A DNA stretch of 64,000 bases from JBBQHX01 sp035306065 (GCA_035306065.1 DATGOL010000092.1:9825-73824); one strand, 5' to 3'; positions 54,074 through 63,913 are shown, numbered from the stretch's first letter. Notes: generated by a model not told the origin, from the sequence alone. Translations and numbers: made by a program.

Positions 54074-55093
54074 ATGATCCGCACTTACACCATCACTGCG
54101 ATCGCCATGCTGGCCGCCTGTTCCTCATCCGGTACCACGCCTGACGCGCAGGCACCAGTTCCGTCCGGCGCCACCGTCACGCCTGACGTCACTCCACCGA
54201 TGCTCAGCGCTGCAGAACCAACGTCTGATACACTTACGATACAGACGCCAACCGGACCGGTTGAAGGAATCCTGGTACTTCCGGGCGGTAACGAGCCGGT
54301 GCCGGTACTCCTTCTGCACGTTGGATCGGGCCCCACCATGCGCGACGGCGAGACCGCCGCCGGGCCGGACAATTACTTCCGGCAGCTTGCCGACTCACTC
54401 GTTAAGCGCGGCGTGGGCACTCTCCGGTATGACAAGCGGGGCTTCGGCGCCAGCAGCGCCTCGCGGATTCCCGAGCAGGACCTTCGTTTCGGCATGCTGG
54501 TTGACGATGCGGCAGAATGGGTGCGCAACCTGCGCGCTGATTCGCGCGTTGGGCGCGTGCTTTACGCGGGACACAGCGAGGGAGCGCTCGTTACCGCACT
54601 TGCGCAGCACCAGGAACCGGCCGACGCCTACATATCGATCGCGGGCGCGGGCAGACGCGCAGACATAGTGGTGAGGGAACAGCTTGCCAGGCAGCTTCCC
54701 GAGCCGATGCTCGTGCAGGTGGACAGCATATTCGCGGCCCTCCTTCGCGGCGAAACGGTAGACGACACACCACCAATGCTCGCCGCGCTGTTCCGGCCCA
54801 GTGTGCAGCCGTACCTGATCTCCTGGCTGCCGCATGATCCGGCAGAGATCGTATCACGAATGCAGGTTCCGGTGCTAGTCGTGCAGGGAAGTGCAGATAT
54901 CCAGGTGTCCGAGGCAGATGCTCGGCTTCTCGCGAATTCCAACCCGCGCGCTACGCTGGCGCTCATTCAGGGAATGAACCACGTGCTCAAGACTCCCGAG
55001 CCCGGTGCAGTGAACATGGGGTACAACTCACCCGAACTGGCGATCAGCAGCGAGCTGGTAGATGTTCTCGCAAGGTTTGCCCTGGAAAAGTAG
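54074..55093 (+). CDS. Alpha/beta hydrolase lipoprotein, 339 aa
   Basis: Lipobox LAAC (Cys16). Hydrolase nucleophile Ser168 in GHSEG, acid in GSADIQV (about 275), His in GMNHVLK (about 307). The oxyanion region is LLHVGSGP. Serine hydrolase of the Est/YqjL type. Substrate unknown. Plus strand, 80 bp after sdpI. Confidence 0.88.
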   Translation: MIRTYTITAIAMLAACSSSGTTPDAQAPVPSGATVTPDVTPPMLSAAEPTSDTLTIQTPTGPVEGILVLPGGNEPVPVLLLHVGSGPTMRDGETAAGPDNYFRQLADSLVKRGVGTLRYDKRGFGASSASRIPEQDLRFGMLVDDAAEWVRNLRADSRVGRVLYAGHSEGALVTALAQHQEPADAYISIAGAGRRADIVVREQLARQLPEPMLVQVDSIFAALLRGETVDDTPPMLAALFRPSVQPYLISWLPHDPAEIVSRMQVPVLVVQGSADIQVSEADARLLANSNPRATLALIQGMNHVLKTPEPGAVNMGYNSPELAISSELVDVLARFALEK

Positions 55094-55258
55094 CCCGGGA
55101 CTCACGGGAATTTTCTGCAGGATCGCTCGCTCCTTCGGCCTGGGGAGAGCCGGGGCTCAGCAGTGTGCGACTCTGCCGAAGAAACGGAATTCACCGGCCT
55201 TGCGTAGTGCCCCTGTCTGCCTGCAGGATAGCTGCAGGCCAACCTGCAGGAATCCGTA

Positions 55259-55912
55259 GTGAGCGTGCGAACGATGGAATACCATACCGCATCTGTACAC
55301 CTGCCTGCTTCTCCTCCGACCACCGCCGAAGTGCTTAATAGTACCTTTGCGCCGGCCCCTGCTGCTTTGCTGGTCGTTTCCCAGGCTGGCGAAAGTGAAC
55401 TGGGAGCGGTTATCCGCGAGCGTACGTTGACAGCCGTGCGATCGGGAATGGAGGAAGCTCTCACGGGTTCACAGCAGGCGCTCGATGCAGCGATCGAGAG
55501 GGGAGATGAGGCGGCGATTGCCGAGGCCACCAGAAGCATCGAAGGCCTGGAGCAGGCACTCGCACGTTTGTCGGAGCAAGCCGAAAGCGGCACGCAGATC
55601 GGAACAGCGGTGGCTCCACCACCACCCCCTTTGCCGTCGGAGGCGATTCCTGAAGTGCCTGCCGGCGCCGTGGTAATTACCCTGGCGTTCTTTGCCACGA
55701 TCGTGCTGCTGGCGCTGGGAATTCCGCTCGCGCGGGCGTTCCTGCGGAGATCGAGCAGCGCCGCCGTCCCCGCAGTGGCAGATGGCGAGACGCAGGCTCA
55801 GCTGCGCGAGATAGGACTCGCGGTAGACGCGATCGCGATCGAGGTCGAGCGCATCAGCGAGTCGCAGCGCAACCTGGACCGCCTGGCCTTGCGCGAGGGC
55901 GAAAGGGCCTGA
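55259..55912 (+). CDS. Uncharacterised membrane protein with coiled coil, 217 aa
   Basis: No family recognised. An Ala/Glu-rich helix (about 45-105), Pro-rich linker (APPPPPLP), one membrane segment (about 133-155), and a C-terminal coiled coil (about 172-210). The GTG at 55259 has AGGA upstream; an ATG at 55274 is an alternative. Location: inner membrane with a cytoplasmic helical tail. Confidence 0.7.
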   Translation: MSVRTMEYHTASVHLPASPPTTAEVLNSTFAPAPAALLVVSQAGESELGAVIRERTLTAVRSGMEEALTGSQQALDAAIERGDEAAIAEATRSIEGLEQALARLSEQAESGTQIGTAVAPPPPPLPSEAIPEVPAGAVVITLAFFATIVLLALGIPLARAFLRRSSSAAVPAVADGETQAQLREIGLAVDAIAIEVERISESQRNLDRLALREGERA

Positions 55913-55948
55913 AGGTAGGGGCCAGTCGCGCTTGAACCTGCCGTCAAC

Positions 55949-56860
55949 CTAGGGCTCTCTGCCAGTCCGCACGCGAAGAGCCCACCGCCCGGCACCACCG
56001 GCTGCTGAGTCGAAGTGAACGGACCAACTCTCGAGCCGCGCAGCATCGAGGCGAGTGGTCTGTGCTCCCATCCGAACCCGGGCGTTCGCGGCCGAACGAG
56101 TCGTGATGGAAGGCGGCTGCCGATGGACCGTCGTGCCGGCTACGGATGAGGGATTGGAAGCGTGGCTGACGAATCGGGCGTAAGGGTTGGCGTCCAGTGC
56201 CGCTACCATTCGCACGTCACGACAAACCAGGGTCAAAGTGTTACCGGTCTCGCGCGGTTCGGCGCCCGCCATCGTGCGGCAGCGGTCGAAGGCGATGGTC
56301 GTGCTGCCGGCGGAGCTGTCGCGAACCTCTACCGTTACGGGATACCCGTCTTCGTCCACGTCGGGCGGCGGCCAGTCGGCACGCGCGTTCTTCGCTCCGG
56401 AATCGTGCATCCGCTTCAGTGTGACGCGGCCCACCTTCACTTTTCCGGGACGCATCCTCGTGGGCTCCGCCATGAAGTCCGTCTTTCCGTCCCCGTCAAA
56501 GGCCCGCGCAAGATCGGTTCTGCCATCGTCATCGTAGTCTTCCCAGGCGAGCCGGACCACTGCTACGTCCTCGCGATCCATGTCCCGCCCGCCTACGGTC
56601 ACGCGGCCAACCCGCGACCGGGAGTCGCCGTTGCGGTACTCCACGACCTCGATCTCCTTCTGCACGCCGGCGCCCGGGCGCGAACAGCTGTCGAAGGACA
56701 TGACGAGCGATTCGCCGACGGAAAGTTCGCATTTGTCGGTAACGTTGCCGCTTGCTGGCCTCGGCGTTACCGCGTCCGTGCGCGGTTCGGGACGGACCTG
56801 TGCGGTGACAAGCGCGGGGATGAACAGCAGGGCGACAAACGCTGCAGCTGTGCGTTGCAT
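55949..56860 (-). CDS. Secreted protein with DxDxDG-type repeats, 303 aa
   Basis: Signal peptide at about 1-20 (VTAQVRPE). Contains DYDDDGRTDLARAFDGDGKTD (about 110-130) and DVDEDGYP, of the FG-GAP or thrombospondin-3 calcium-binding kind. Possibly an adhesin or envelope protein. Function not assigned. Confidence 0.7.
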   Translation of the reverse strand: MQRTAAAFVALLFIPALVTAQVRPEPRTDAVTPRPASGNVTDKCELSVGESLVMSFDSCSRPGAGVQKEIEVVEYRNGDSRSRVGRVTVGGRDMDREDVAVVRLAWEDYDDDGRTDLARAFDGDGKTDFMAEPTRMRPGKVKVGRVTLKRMHDSGAKNARADWPPPDVDEDGYPVTVEVRDSSAGSTTIAFDRCRTMAGAEPRETGNTLTLVCRDVRMVAALDANPYARFVSHASNPSSVAGTTVHRQPPSITTRSAANARVRMGAQTTRLDAARLESWSVHFDSAAGGAGRWALRVRTGREP

Positions 56861-57060
56861 GGCGGCTCCAGTTCCGGGGAGGCGTATGGTGGATGGCCGG
56901 TTCGGCAGCGGGAAGCGATGGATGCTCGGGCACCCAGGCCTTGGTATAGACGGTCCGCAGGTGGGAGCGGCAACGCTTTACTCAGCTGCGAGCGCTTGCC
57001 TGTGTGGTGGGAACCGAGCCATGCGAAGCTGGTGCCGGAGCTGCCAGCAGCGCGGCGGCA

Positions 57061-57106
57061 AAAAACACCCGGGCCTGACGCGAAGCTGTTCGCGTCAGGC
57101 CCGGGT
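57061..57106 (-). terminator. Rho-independent terminator after the M28 gene (minus strand)
   Basis: An 18-bp perfect stem (57067-57084, 57089-57106) with loop GCTG. On the minus strand it is followed by a TTTTT tract (57061-57065), which makes it a clear terminator for the peptidase gene. Confidence 0.85.
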
Positions 57107-57120
57107 TCATTCGCCCGAAA

Positions 57121-58791
57121 TCAGCGGCGGCTGTCCTGCGACTTCCGAACCGCCGGTGCGCACTCCTGCCACGTCATCTGCTGGCCCGTGCGCGGGTTGC
57201 GCGGTAGCGGGTTCAGGATTTCGCGCGGCATGCGCTGGTCGTCTTCGCTTGCCAGGTATGCAAGCATCGCCGTGAGCGTTGCGTTGTTCTTCACGTCGTC
57301 GAACACCACCTTGTCGTACGTGTCACGGTTTGTGTGCCATGTGGTGAGGCCGTAGTCCCACGACAGCGCACCGAGGTTGAACGCAGGCGCACGGTGGCAC
57401 TGGAACGACGCGTGGTCGGTGCCGCCCGTCTGCTGGCCGCCCACCCCGCCCAGCGTGATGTGCCGGGTGATCTGCGATGGAATCTCGGAGAGGTAACCGG
57501 CGATAACCGGACGGGCATTGGCAAACGGGCCAGGCGACATGTTCACAACGCGCCCCGTTCCGTTGTCCTGGTTCCAGACGGCCTGCAGCCCCTGCACGAT
57601 CTCCGGATGATCCTCGGAGAACGCGCGCGAACCATTGAGTCCCTGCTCCTCGCCACCCCAGTGCCCAACGAGAATGGTGCGCCTGGGGTTGGGATAGTGC
57701 TGCTTCAGGATACGCATTGCCTCCAGCATGACGAGCGTGCCGGTGCCGTTGTCCGTGGCGCCTGACGCGCCGTCCCACGAGTCAAAGTGCGCCGAGAGGA
57801 GCACGTACTCGTTGGGCAGCTCGCGGCCGCGCATTTCGGCAACCACGTTGAACATCGGACGCTCGCCGAGCGACTCCGACTCGGCCGACATCCTGACGCG
57901 CGGGCTCTGGTTGGCAGCTGCCAGACGATAGATCAGGCCGTAGTCCTCGCACGTTATGTCGAAGGTGGGAATCTGCTGGTTCCACGATCCGAAAATCTTC
58001 TGGATGCCCGGGTATCCGGACCAGTAGGTGGAGAACACGCCAAGTACGCCGGCTTCCTTCATGGTCTCCTGCATGCGCGGACCGCCGGCAGCCACCTGAC
58101 GAGTCACCCAGCCCTGGGTGAGCGTGTCCTGGGTGCGGCGCATGTCCGTGATCGTGCTGGGCGTAGCGTACTCCTCGATCTGTGCCTGCGAACGGCACGA
58201 GAGACGCGGTGGGCTGATGAGAACGAACTTGCCTCGAGCCTGCGGAAGCCACGCGCGGTACTCCTCGGGCGTCGCCAGGTCCGGCAGCACTATCACGTCG
58301 CCTTCCACAGCCCGGCCACCGGTGCCAGGGCTCCAGGCGAGCATCGTAGCCTCGAGCGAGCGAACGCGCGGCGAGATGAGGTCAACGTGTGCAACACCGC
58401 GGTCCCATGAGGCCCACGAGCCGTACTCCTCCTGGCGTGCGTCAATGCCCCAGGAGCGATAAGTGGATACCAGCCAGTCGCGTCCGCGCGCTGAACCGGG
58501 GGAGCCGGTGAGCCGCGGGCCGATGGAATCCAGAAGCTGCTGCGCCAGCGTTTGCAGCTTCGAGTTCTGCATTCCCTCGTTCCAAATGCCCTGCAGAACG
58601 GGATTGCTGACCGGAGTGTTCCTTACGTAGCTGGAGTCACCCGGCAGGGGAGATACCGGCTGCTCCGCTGCCACTGCGGGTGCCTGAACCGGCGGTGGAG
58701 ATTCGATGACACGCGGGCCGCAGGCGAGCGCGCCAAGAAGAGACGCCCCCACTGCGATGCCCGTTCCAGGGCGAACAAGTGTAGCGAGCAT
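57121..58791 (-). CDS. M28 family metallopeptidase lipoprotein, 556 aa
   Basis: Lipobox ALAC (Cys24). The PA-like insert lies about 150-300. The M28 core: SAHFDSWDGASGATDNGTG, GGEEQGLNGSRAF, NQDNGTGR, and a Gly-Gly-Thr-Asp-His block (QTGGTDHASF). All zinc ligands appear present. GGAG precedes the ATG at 58791. Divergent from a second M28 gene, across 242 bp, with no gene in the gap. Confidence 0.9.
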   Translation of the reverse strand: MLATLVRPGTGIAVGASLLGALACGPRVIESPPPVQAPAVAAEQPVSPLPGDSSYVRNTPVSNPVLQGIWNEGMQNSKLQTLAQQLLDSIGPRLTGSPGSARGRDWLVSTYRSWGIDARQEEYGSWASWDRGVAHVDLISPRVRSLEATMLAWSPGTGGRAVEGDVIVLPDLATPEEYRAWLPQARGKFVLISPPRLSCRSQAQIEEYATPSTITDMRRTQDTLTQGWVTRQVAAGGPRMQETMKEAGVLGVFSTYWSGYPGIQKIFGSWNQQIPTFDITCEDYGLIYRLAAANQSPRVRMSAESESLGERPMFNVVAEMRGRELPNEYVLLSAHFDSWDGASGATDNGTGTLVMLEAMRILKQHYPNPRRTILVGHWGGEEQGLNGSRAFSEDHPEIVQGLQAVWNQDNGTGRVVNMSPGPFANARPVIAGYLSEIPSQITRHITLGGVGGQQTGGTDHASFQCHRAPAFNLGALSWDYGLTTWHTNRDTYDKVVFDDVKNNATLTAMLAYLASEDDQRMPREILNPLPRNPRTGQQMTWQECAPAVRKSQDSRR

Positions 58792-59033
58792 TACTGAGCT
58801 CCAGGTGTGACTGGTGATCGTGATCGCGCCCCTCCGGGGCACCTCCAGCGTACGGCCGTGGAGGAGCATCGAAGGTATCGCCGGTTCGCGAGGGCGGCCA
58901 GCGCCAGCGGCGCAAGAGCCGTATCTTGAACGGATGTGTCCGCTCGTCGCGGACCTTCTCGCGTTCCCCGTTCCGGAATTCGCGCAGCAGCCTCCTCACG
59001 CTGCGGGAGCGGCAGACCCACACCAATTTCATC

Positions 59034-60599
59034 ATGCGTCTTCCAATTCTTGCTGGCGTGCTGCTGGCGGCGGTTTCCATTCAGCCACTCTCTGCTCAGA
59101 GCACGAACTCGAGTGATCTCGCGAAGATCCGGGCTGAAGGGACGGAGAGGTCCCAGGTGATGGAGATTGCGAGCTGGCTCACGGATGTTCACGGCCCGCG
59201 TCTCACCAATTCGCCGCACATGCATTCGGCGGCGAACTACGCCAAGTCCACGATGGAGAAGTGGGGTCTCTCCAATGTGCACTTCGAGTCATTCCCGTTC
59301 GGTCGCGGCTGGGCCAACGAGCGTGCAGTGGCGCAGGTGCTGGAGCCGGTGCCGCACCCTCTCACGATCGTTCCGGGTGCCTGGACAACGGGAACCAATG
59401 GTCCGGTAACCGCGGAAGTCGTGGCGGTGGAGATCCCGGATAACGCCACCGACGCGGATTATGCGCGCTGGAGCGGCAAGCTTCGCGGCAAGGTTGTAAT
59501 GGCGGCAGAGCCGCCGGCAGTCACGCCGCTGTTTACCGCGCCGGGCTCGCGGATGTCACAGGAAGACCTGGACAGGATGGAGGCCGCCACGATCGTGCCC
59601 GCTTCTCCGCGTGCCGGCGCGGCGCAGCCGCCGTCGAACGACGCCCGCATGGCAGCGATGCGTGCCCGCTTCGAGGCGCAGGCGCGTCGTGCGAACTTCT
59701 GGGTTTCGGAGGGCGTTGCGGCGATCCTCGTGCCCGGCTCCAGCCGTGGAAACAGCGGCAGCGTGTCCAACGCACCCACCGGCAACCGTCAGCCGAACGG
59801 TGACCCGTCCGTTCCGCAGATTGCCGTGGCAACGGAGCAGTACGGCCGCATCTGGCGCACGGTAGAGAAGGGAGTGACGGTGCGAATGGAGCTGGACGTG
59901 CGCAACCGTTTCTACGACGACAACCTGAACAGCTACAACATTATCGCGGAGATCCCGGGGTCAGATCCCGCACTGCGCGATGAGGTTGTGATGGTGGGTG
60001 CGCACTTCGATTCGTGGCATGGAGCAACCGGTGCCACGGACAACGGTGGTTCCTCCGCGATCATGATGGAGGTAATGCGCATCCTGAAGGAAACGGGAGT
60101 GCCGCTCCGCCGTACCGTGCGTATCGGTCTATGGACCGGTGAGGAGCAGGGCCTGATCGGGTCGCGGATGTACACACGTGCGCACTACTGGGATACCACG
60201 GCTAACGCGCCGAAGCCCGCCCACGAGAAGTTCTCCGTGTACTTCAACCTGGACAACGGCGCCGGTGCAATTCGCGGAGTGTATACGCAGGGCAACGAGC
60301 GTATTGCGCCGATCTTCCGCGACTGGCTGAAGCATGTTGATTCGGACAGCATCACGGTGCGTCACGTGAGCCTGAACTCCACTGGTGGTACGGACCACCT
60401 TGCCTTTGACGGCGTGGGGCTGCCGGGCTTCCAGTTCATCCAGGATCCGATCGAGTACTACACCCGCACTCACCACTCGAACCAGGATCTGTTCGAGCGG
60501 CTGCAGCCGGCGGACATGCGGCACAACTCGGTGGTGATCGCGACGTTCGCGTACCTGGCGGCCAACGCGAACGAGCGTATGCCGCGTAAGGAGGAGTAG
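59034..60599 (+). CDS. Secreted M28 family metallopeptidase, 521 aa
   Basis: Signal peptide at 1-21 (SIQPLSAQS). M28 core: GAHFDSWHGATGATDNGGS, WTGEEQGLIGSRMY, DNGAGAIRG, GGTDHLAFD, HHSNQDLFE. Paralogue of the divergent M28 gene, but without lipobox, so free in the periplasm or secreted. Start ATG at 59034; the upstream open frame lacks signal character. Confidence 0.9.
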   Translation: MRLPILAGVLLAAVSIQPLSAQSTNSSDLAKIRAEGTERSQVMEIASWLTDVHGPRLTNSPHMHSAANYAKSTMEKWGLSNVHFESFPFGRGWANERAVAQVLEPVPHPLTIVPGAWTTGTNGPVTAEVVAVEIPDNATDADYARWSGKLRGKVVMAAEPPAVTPLFTAPGSRMSQEDLDRMEAATIVPASPRAGAAQPPSNDARMAAMRARFEAQARRANFWVSEGVAAILVPGSSRGNSGSVSNAPTGNRQPNGDPSVPQIAVATEQYGRIWRTVEKGVTVRMELDVRNRFYDDNLNSYNIIAEIPGSDPALRDEVVMVGAHFDSWHGATGATDNGGSSAIMMEVMRILKETGVPLRRTVRIGLWTGEEQGLIGSRMYTRAHYWDTTANAPKPAHEKFSVYFNLDNGAGAIRGVYTQGNERIAPIFRDWLKHVDSDSITVRHVSLNSTGGTDHLAFDGVGLPGFQFIQDPIEYYTRTHHSNQDLFERLQPADMRHNSVVIATFAYLAANANERMPRKEE

Positions 60600-60787
60600 G
60601 AGTAGTCTGGCAGGTGCAGTGCTGATGCGGGCCCCCGGCGGAACGGCTGAGTGCGGCGGGGGTCTGACAGGAGGCAGCCGCGTTGCCCAGGCGGCGCGGA
60701 TGCTGCATTTGAGAGCGCTATCTTCAGCAGATGTACGGAATTCCGGCGCTGGCAGCGACCGGCGCAACCATGAAGGCGAGGTTTGAA

Positions 60788-61339
60788 ATGAGGCTTACGG
60801 AATCGTTCCTGACGCGAGGCATTTCCCGTACGAGAATCGGACTGGGCAGTGCGGCGCTGGTGGTGGGCGCAATCGCGCTCGGCGCATCGCCGCTTTCCGG
60901 TAACGAAACCCTTTCCGCATCAGAGCTTGATCGCGCGCTGGCTGCTGCTGCGCATGCCGGTCCCGCGGCTGATGCGGTAACGATCGACTGGAAGGTGCTT
61001 GGCGGCCTGAACTATCTCACCGGCGAAAAAACCGAGACGCTCAAGCAGCTCCATGGAAAGCAGGTGCGAGTGCCGGGCTTCATAGTGCCGTTGGATGACT
61101 TTGCCGAGGAAGTGACGGAGTTCCTTCTGGTGCCGTACTTCGGTGCCTGTGTGCACGTGCCGCCGCCGCCGCCCAACCAGATGGTGTACGTAACGATGAA
61201 GGGCGGGAAGAAGCACAAGATCGGCTGGTGGGATCCTGTTTACATCGAGGGAACGCTGACCATCGAGCAGTTTGATTCTGCGTATGGTGCGGCCGGATTC
61301 CAGATGGAAGTGGAGAAGGTGACGGAGTACGGCAAGTAG
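60788..61339 (+). CDS. DUF3299 family protein, 183 aa
   Basis: The body has LKQLHGKQVRVPGFIVPLD and LLVPYFGACVHVPPPPPNQMVYV, the DUF3299 signature. An N-terminal hydrophobic stretch (about 17-35, ALVVGAIALGAS) may be a signal anchor. The ATG at 60788 has GAGG; ATG 60770 and the ORF start at 60731 are longer alternatives. Such genes often travel with LolD/FtsX pairs, as here (next gene in 235 bp), in loci connected with metal regulation in some Gammaproteobacteria. Role unproven. Confidence 0.85.
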   Translation: MRLTESFLTRGISRTRIGLGSAALVVGAIALGASPLSGNETLSASELDRALAAAAHAGPAADAVTIDWKVLGGLNYLTGEKTETLKQLHGKQVRVPGFIVPLDDFAEEVTEFLLVPYFGACVHVPPPPPNQMVYVTMKGGKKHKIGWWDPVYIEGTLTIEQFDSAYGAAGFQMEVEKVTEYGK

Positions 61340-61574
61340 CGGGTGATTGTCAGCTGCGTGTCATCCGCACGAGCAGGGTGAAGGTTCGTGTAGTGGCTGG
61401 TTTCGATAGTGACTGAGCAGGCTCCAGCGCTTCGGGTGGAACCAGCTCCCCATGTTTAGCGCGGGGATGCGAGCAGCAAACACATTTCGGGCGCCGCGAC
61501 CATGGAGGAGTTGATCCTGGCGTGGCGCTCGTGTCATAACGACGCCGCCTCACGGGCGGAAGGGAACGAATACC

Positions 61575-62327
61575 TTGAGTGCCTCGCCAATCGAGCGACA
61601 GCATGGTGCTACCATTGCGCCCGGTGCGCCGCCTGCGGTTGAGATTGCAGACCTCACGTTCGAATACAAGGCTGGCAGGCCGGTGCTGAACATTCCGTCG
61701 CTGACCGTGCATCGTGGCCGGCGGGTGTTTCTCTATGGCCCCAGCGGAAGCGGCAAGACCACGCTGCTCGGCATACTGGCTGGTGTGCTGCCGGTGCAGG
61801 GAGGGAGTGTGCGGGTGTTCGAGCGCGAGCTGGGCCGCCTCACGAGCGCCGGGCGCGACGAGTTCCGCGCCGTTCACATCGGGTACATCTTCCAGATGTT
61901 CAACCTGATACCGTACCTGAGCGTGTTGGAGAACGTCACGCTGCCCTGCCGCCTGAATTCCAGGCGTCGTGCTCGTGCGGAGCGCAATGGCGAGTCGCTC
62001 ACGGACGCCGCTCATCGCATTGCCTCGCACCTGGAAATCGAGGGACTGCTGGGCTCTCCCGTTACTGAGCTGTCGGTAGGCCAGCAGCAGCGTGTGGCTG
62101 CCGCACGAGCGCTGCTCGGGGCCCCGGAGCTGGTGATCGCGGATGAACCTACGTCTGCGCTGGACAACGACCGCCGCCAGCGATTTCTCGAGCTGCTGTT
62201 CGGCAGCTGCGCGGAGTCAGGCAGCACGCTGATCTTCGTGAGCCATGACAGAACGCTGCAGCCGCTCTTCGACGAGGCGGTGTCGCTGCCTGACGTGAAC
62301 CGTGGCGCTGTGCCGGCTGCCGTATAG
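61575..62327 (+). CDS. ABC transporter ATP-binding protein, LolD-like, 250 aa
   Basis: Walker A GPSGSGKTT, signature LSVGQQQR, Walker B LVIADEPTSALD, switch His in VSHDRT. The start is a TTG at 61575; an AAGGGA precedes it by about nine bases. It should power the FtsX permease at 62426, 98 bp downstream. The Gly-to-Val change in LSVGQ is mild. Confidence 0.9.
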   Translation: MSASPIERQHGATIAPGAPPAVEIADLTFEYKAGRPVLNIPSLTVHRGRRVFLYGPSGSGKTTLLGILAGVLPVQGGSVRVFERELGRLTSAGRDEFRAVHIGYIFQMFNLIPYLSVLENVTLPCRLNSRRRARAERNGESLTDAAHRIASHLEIEGLLGSPVTELSVGQQQRVAAARALLGAPELVIADEPTSALDNDRRQRFLELLFGSCAESGSTLIFVSHDRTLQPLFDEAVSLPDVNRGAVPAAV

Positions 62328-62425
62328 CCGCACACGTGAGGCAGGGATGCTGCCCCGGCAGCAGTCGGCAGATTGATACGCCTGCCGGCCGCAACAGGTA
62401 ACCATCGATCCCGATACAGGCTGTC

Positions 62426-63913
62426 ATGCTCTTTACGCTCGCAACGAAGTCGCTCCGCAATCGCCTTCTCACCACGTCTCTCACGGTGGCCTCGATCGCC
62501 TTCAGCGTGGCCCTGCTGATTGGCGTGGAGAACGTTCGCACTGGCATGCGCGACAGCTTTGCCGGTACGGTGCGTGGAGTGGATCTCATTGTAGGAGCGC
62601 GCGGCGGCACCATTCAGCTGCTGCTCTACTCGGTGTTCGGCATAGGTTCGCCAACGCAGAACGTCTCGATAGAAGCGTACGACCGCTGGCGCGATCATCC
62701 CGCCGTGGCCTGGACCATCCCTTACGCGCTGGGCGACAGCCACCGCAGCTTCCGGGTGATCGGGACGAACGAGGATTTCTACGAGTACTACCGTTTCCGT
62801 GAAGACGGCAAGGTGACGTTTACGGAAGGGCGAATGCCGCGCGATCTGTATGACGTTGCCATCGGCAGTGAGGTGGCGGAGCGTCTTGCCTATCGAGCCG
62901 GTGACCTGATCGAGGTGACCCACGGGCTGAGCACCGCTGCGGGCGGCATCGTGAACCACGATGAGCATCCGTTCAAGGTGGTGGGAATCATTGCCCGAAC
63001 GTTCACGCCGATCGATCGTGCGCTGTACGTGACCCTCGAGGGCATAGAGGCGATGCATGTGGGGTTCGAGACGGGAATGCCGGCAGCGATGCCCGGCGCT
63101 ACACCGCCCGCAATGCCCGGCGCCACTCCACCGGCGATGCCTGGTGCTACGCCGCCCGCGATGCCCGGCGCCACTCCACCGGCGATGCCTGGTGCTACGC
63201 CGCCCGCGATGCCTGGCGCCACTCCACCAGCAATGCCCGGCGCTACACCGCCCGCAATGCCCGGCGCCACTCCACCGGCAATGTCGGGCGTCGGGGTTCC
63301 AGCAATGCCTGGCGCAGCCGCGGACCACCCCGCCTCACGCGACGATCCGCGAGTACAGCCTACGCAGATCACCTCGTTCTTCGTGGGCACCCAGAACCGG
63401 ATCGAGACGCTCCAGCTGAAGCGGGAGATCGATACTGACCAGTCGGAGGCATTGAGTGCGATCATTCCCGGCATGGCGTTAGGGGAGATGTGGCGCACCA
63501 TCGGCTATGCGGAGTCGGGCCTTCTTGCGGTGACGGCGCTGGTAGTCGTCGTTGGCCTGCTGGGTATGCTCGTGGCGCTTTACAGTTCACTCAATGCACG
63601 CCGGCGCGAGATGGCTATCCTGCGCGCCGTTGGCGCAGGGCCACGCAAGATCGTAGGGCTCATGGTGCTCGAGTCGGGGCTGCTGGCAGCACTCGGCGCG
63701 CTGCTGGGCGTGATTCTCACCTACGCAATCCTGTACGCTGCACGAGGCCCGGTTGAGCGCAGCTTCGGGCTGCTTCTCCCGATCCGCCCGCTGGGCCAGA
63801 CGGAAGTGGGCTACATCGCACTCGTCGTGCTGGCTGGCGTAGTGATCGGGTTCGTGCCGGCGTATCGTGCATACCGCAACACGCTGACCGACGGGTTGAG
63901 TCTGCGGTTGTAG
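62426..63913 (+). CDS. FtsX-family ABC permease with octapeptide-repeat loop, 495 aa
   Basis: Four-helix permease of the MacB/LolCE kind: helix 1 at about 15-35, a large periplasmic domain, then three helices at about 360-390, 410-435 and 455-475. Residues 222-285 hold eight tandem MPGATPPA units, with a degenerate ninth (MSGVGVPA), within the periplasmic domain. It would be an 11 kDa-scale disordered, Met-spaced insert. With the ATPase and DUF3299 genes, it forms an ABC unit. Substrate unknown. Confidence 0.9.
   Translation: MLFTLATKSLRNRLLTTSLTVASIAFSVALLIGVENVRTGMRDSFAGTVRGVDLIVGARGGTIQLLLYSVFGIGSPTQNVSIEAYDRWRDHPAVAWTIPYALGDSHRSFRVIGTNEDFYEYYRFREDGKVTFTEGRMPRDLYDVAIGSEVAERLAYRAGDLIEVTHGLSTAAGGIVNHDEHPFKVVGIIARTFTPIDRALYVTLEGIEAMHVGFETGMPAAMPGATPPAMPGATPPAMPGATPPAMPGATPPAMPGATPPAMPGATPPAMPGATPPAMPGATPPAMSGVGVPAMPGAAADHPASRDDPRVQPTQITSFFVGTQNRIETLQLKREIDTDQSEALSAIIPGMALGEMWRTIGYAESGLLAVTALVVVVGLLGMLVALYSSLNARRREMAILRAVGAGPRKIVGLMVLESGLLAALGALLGVILTYAILYAARGPVERSFGLLLPIRPLGQTEVGYIALVVLAGVVIGFVPAYRAYRNTLTDGLSLRL
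63089..63280 (+). repeat. 24-bp tandem repeats, 8 copies, in-frame in the FtsX permease
   Basis: Eight 24-bp units from 63089 encode MPGATPPA. They alternate in codon use, so the true period is 48 bp (four copies): odd units use GCTAC-CCGCCC, even units GCCACTCCACC. Units 2-3 and 4-5 are identical, a sign of recent duplication. Degenerate units continue to 63320. Confidence 0.9.

Noticed and set aside
62012..63328. 438-aa minus-strand frame rich in His/Arg and Gly repeats
   Set aside because: It is the antisense reading of the ABC ATPase and FtsX genes; its repeats come from the octapeptide repeat.
62890..63501. Minus-strand frame with GGVAPGIA repeats
   Set aside because: Antisense of the MPGATPPA repeat, inside a gene with clear FtsX homology.
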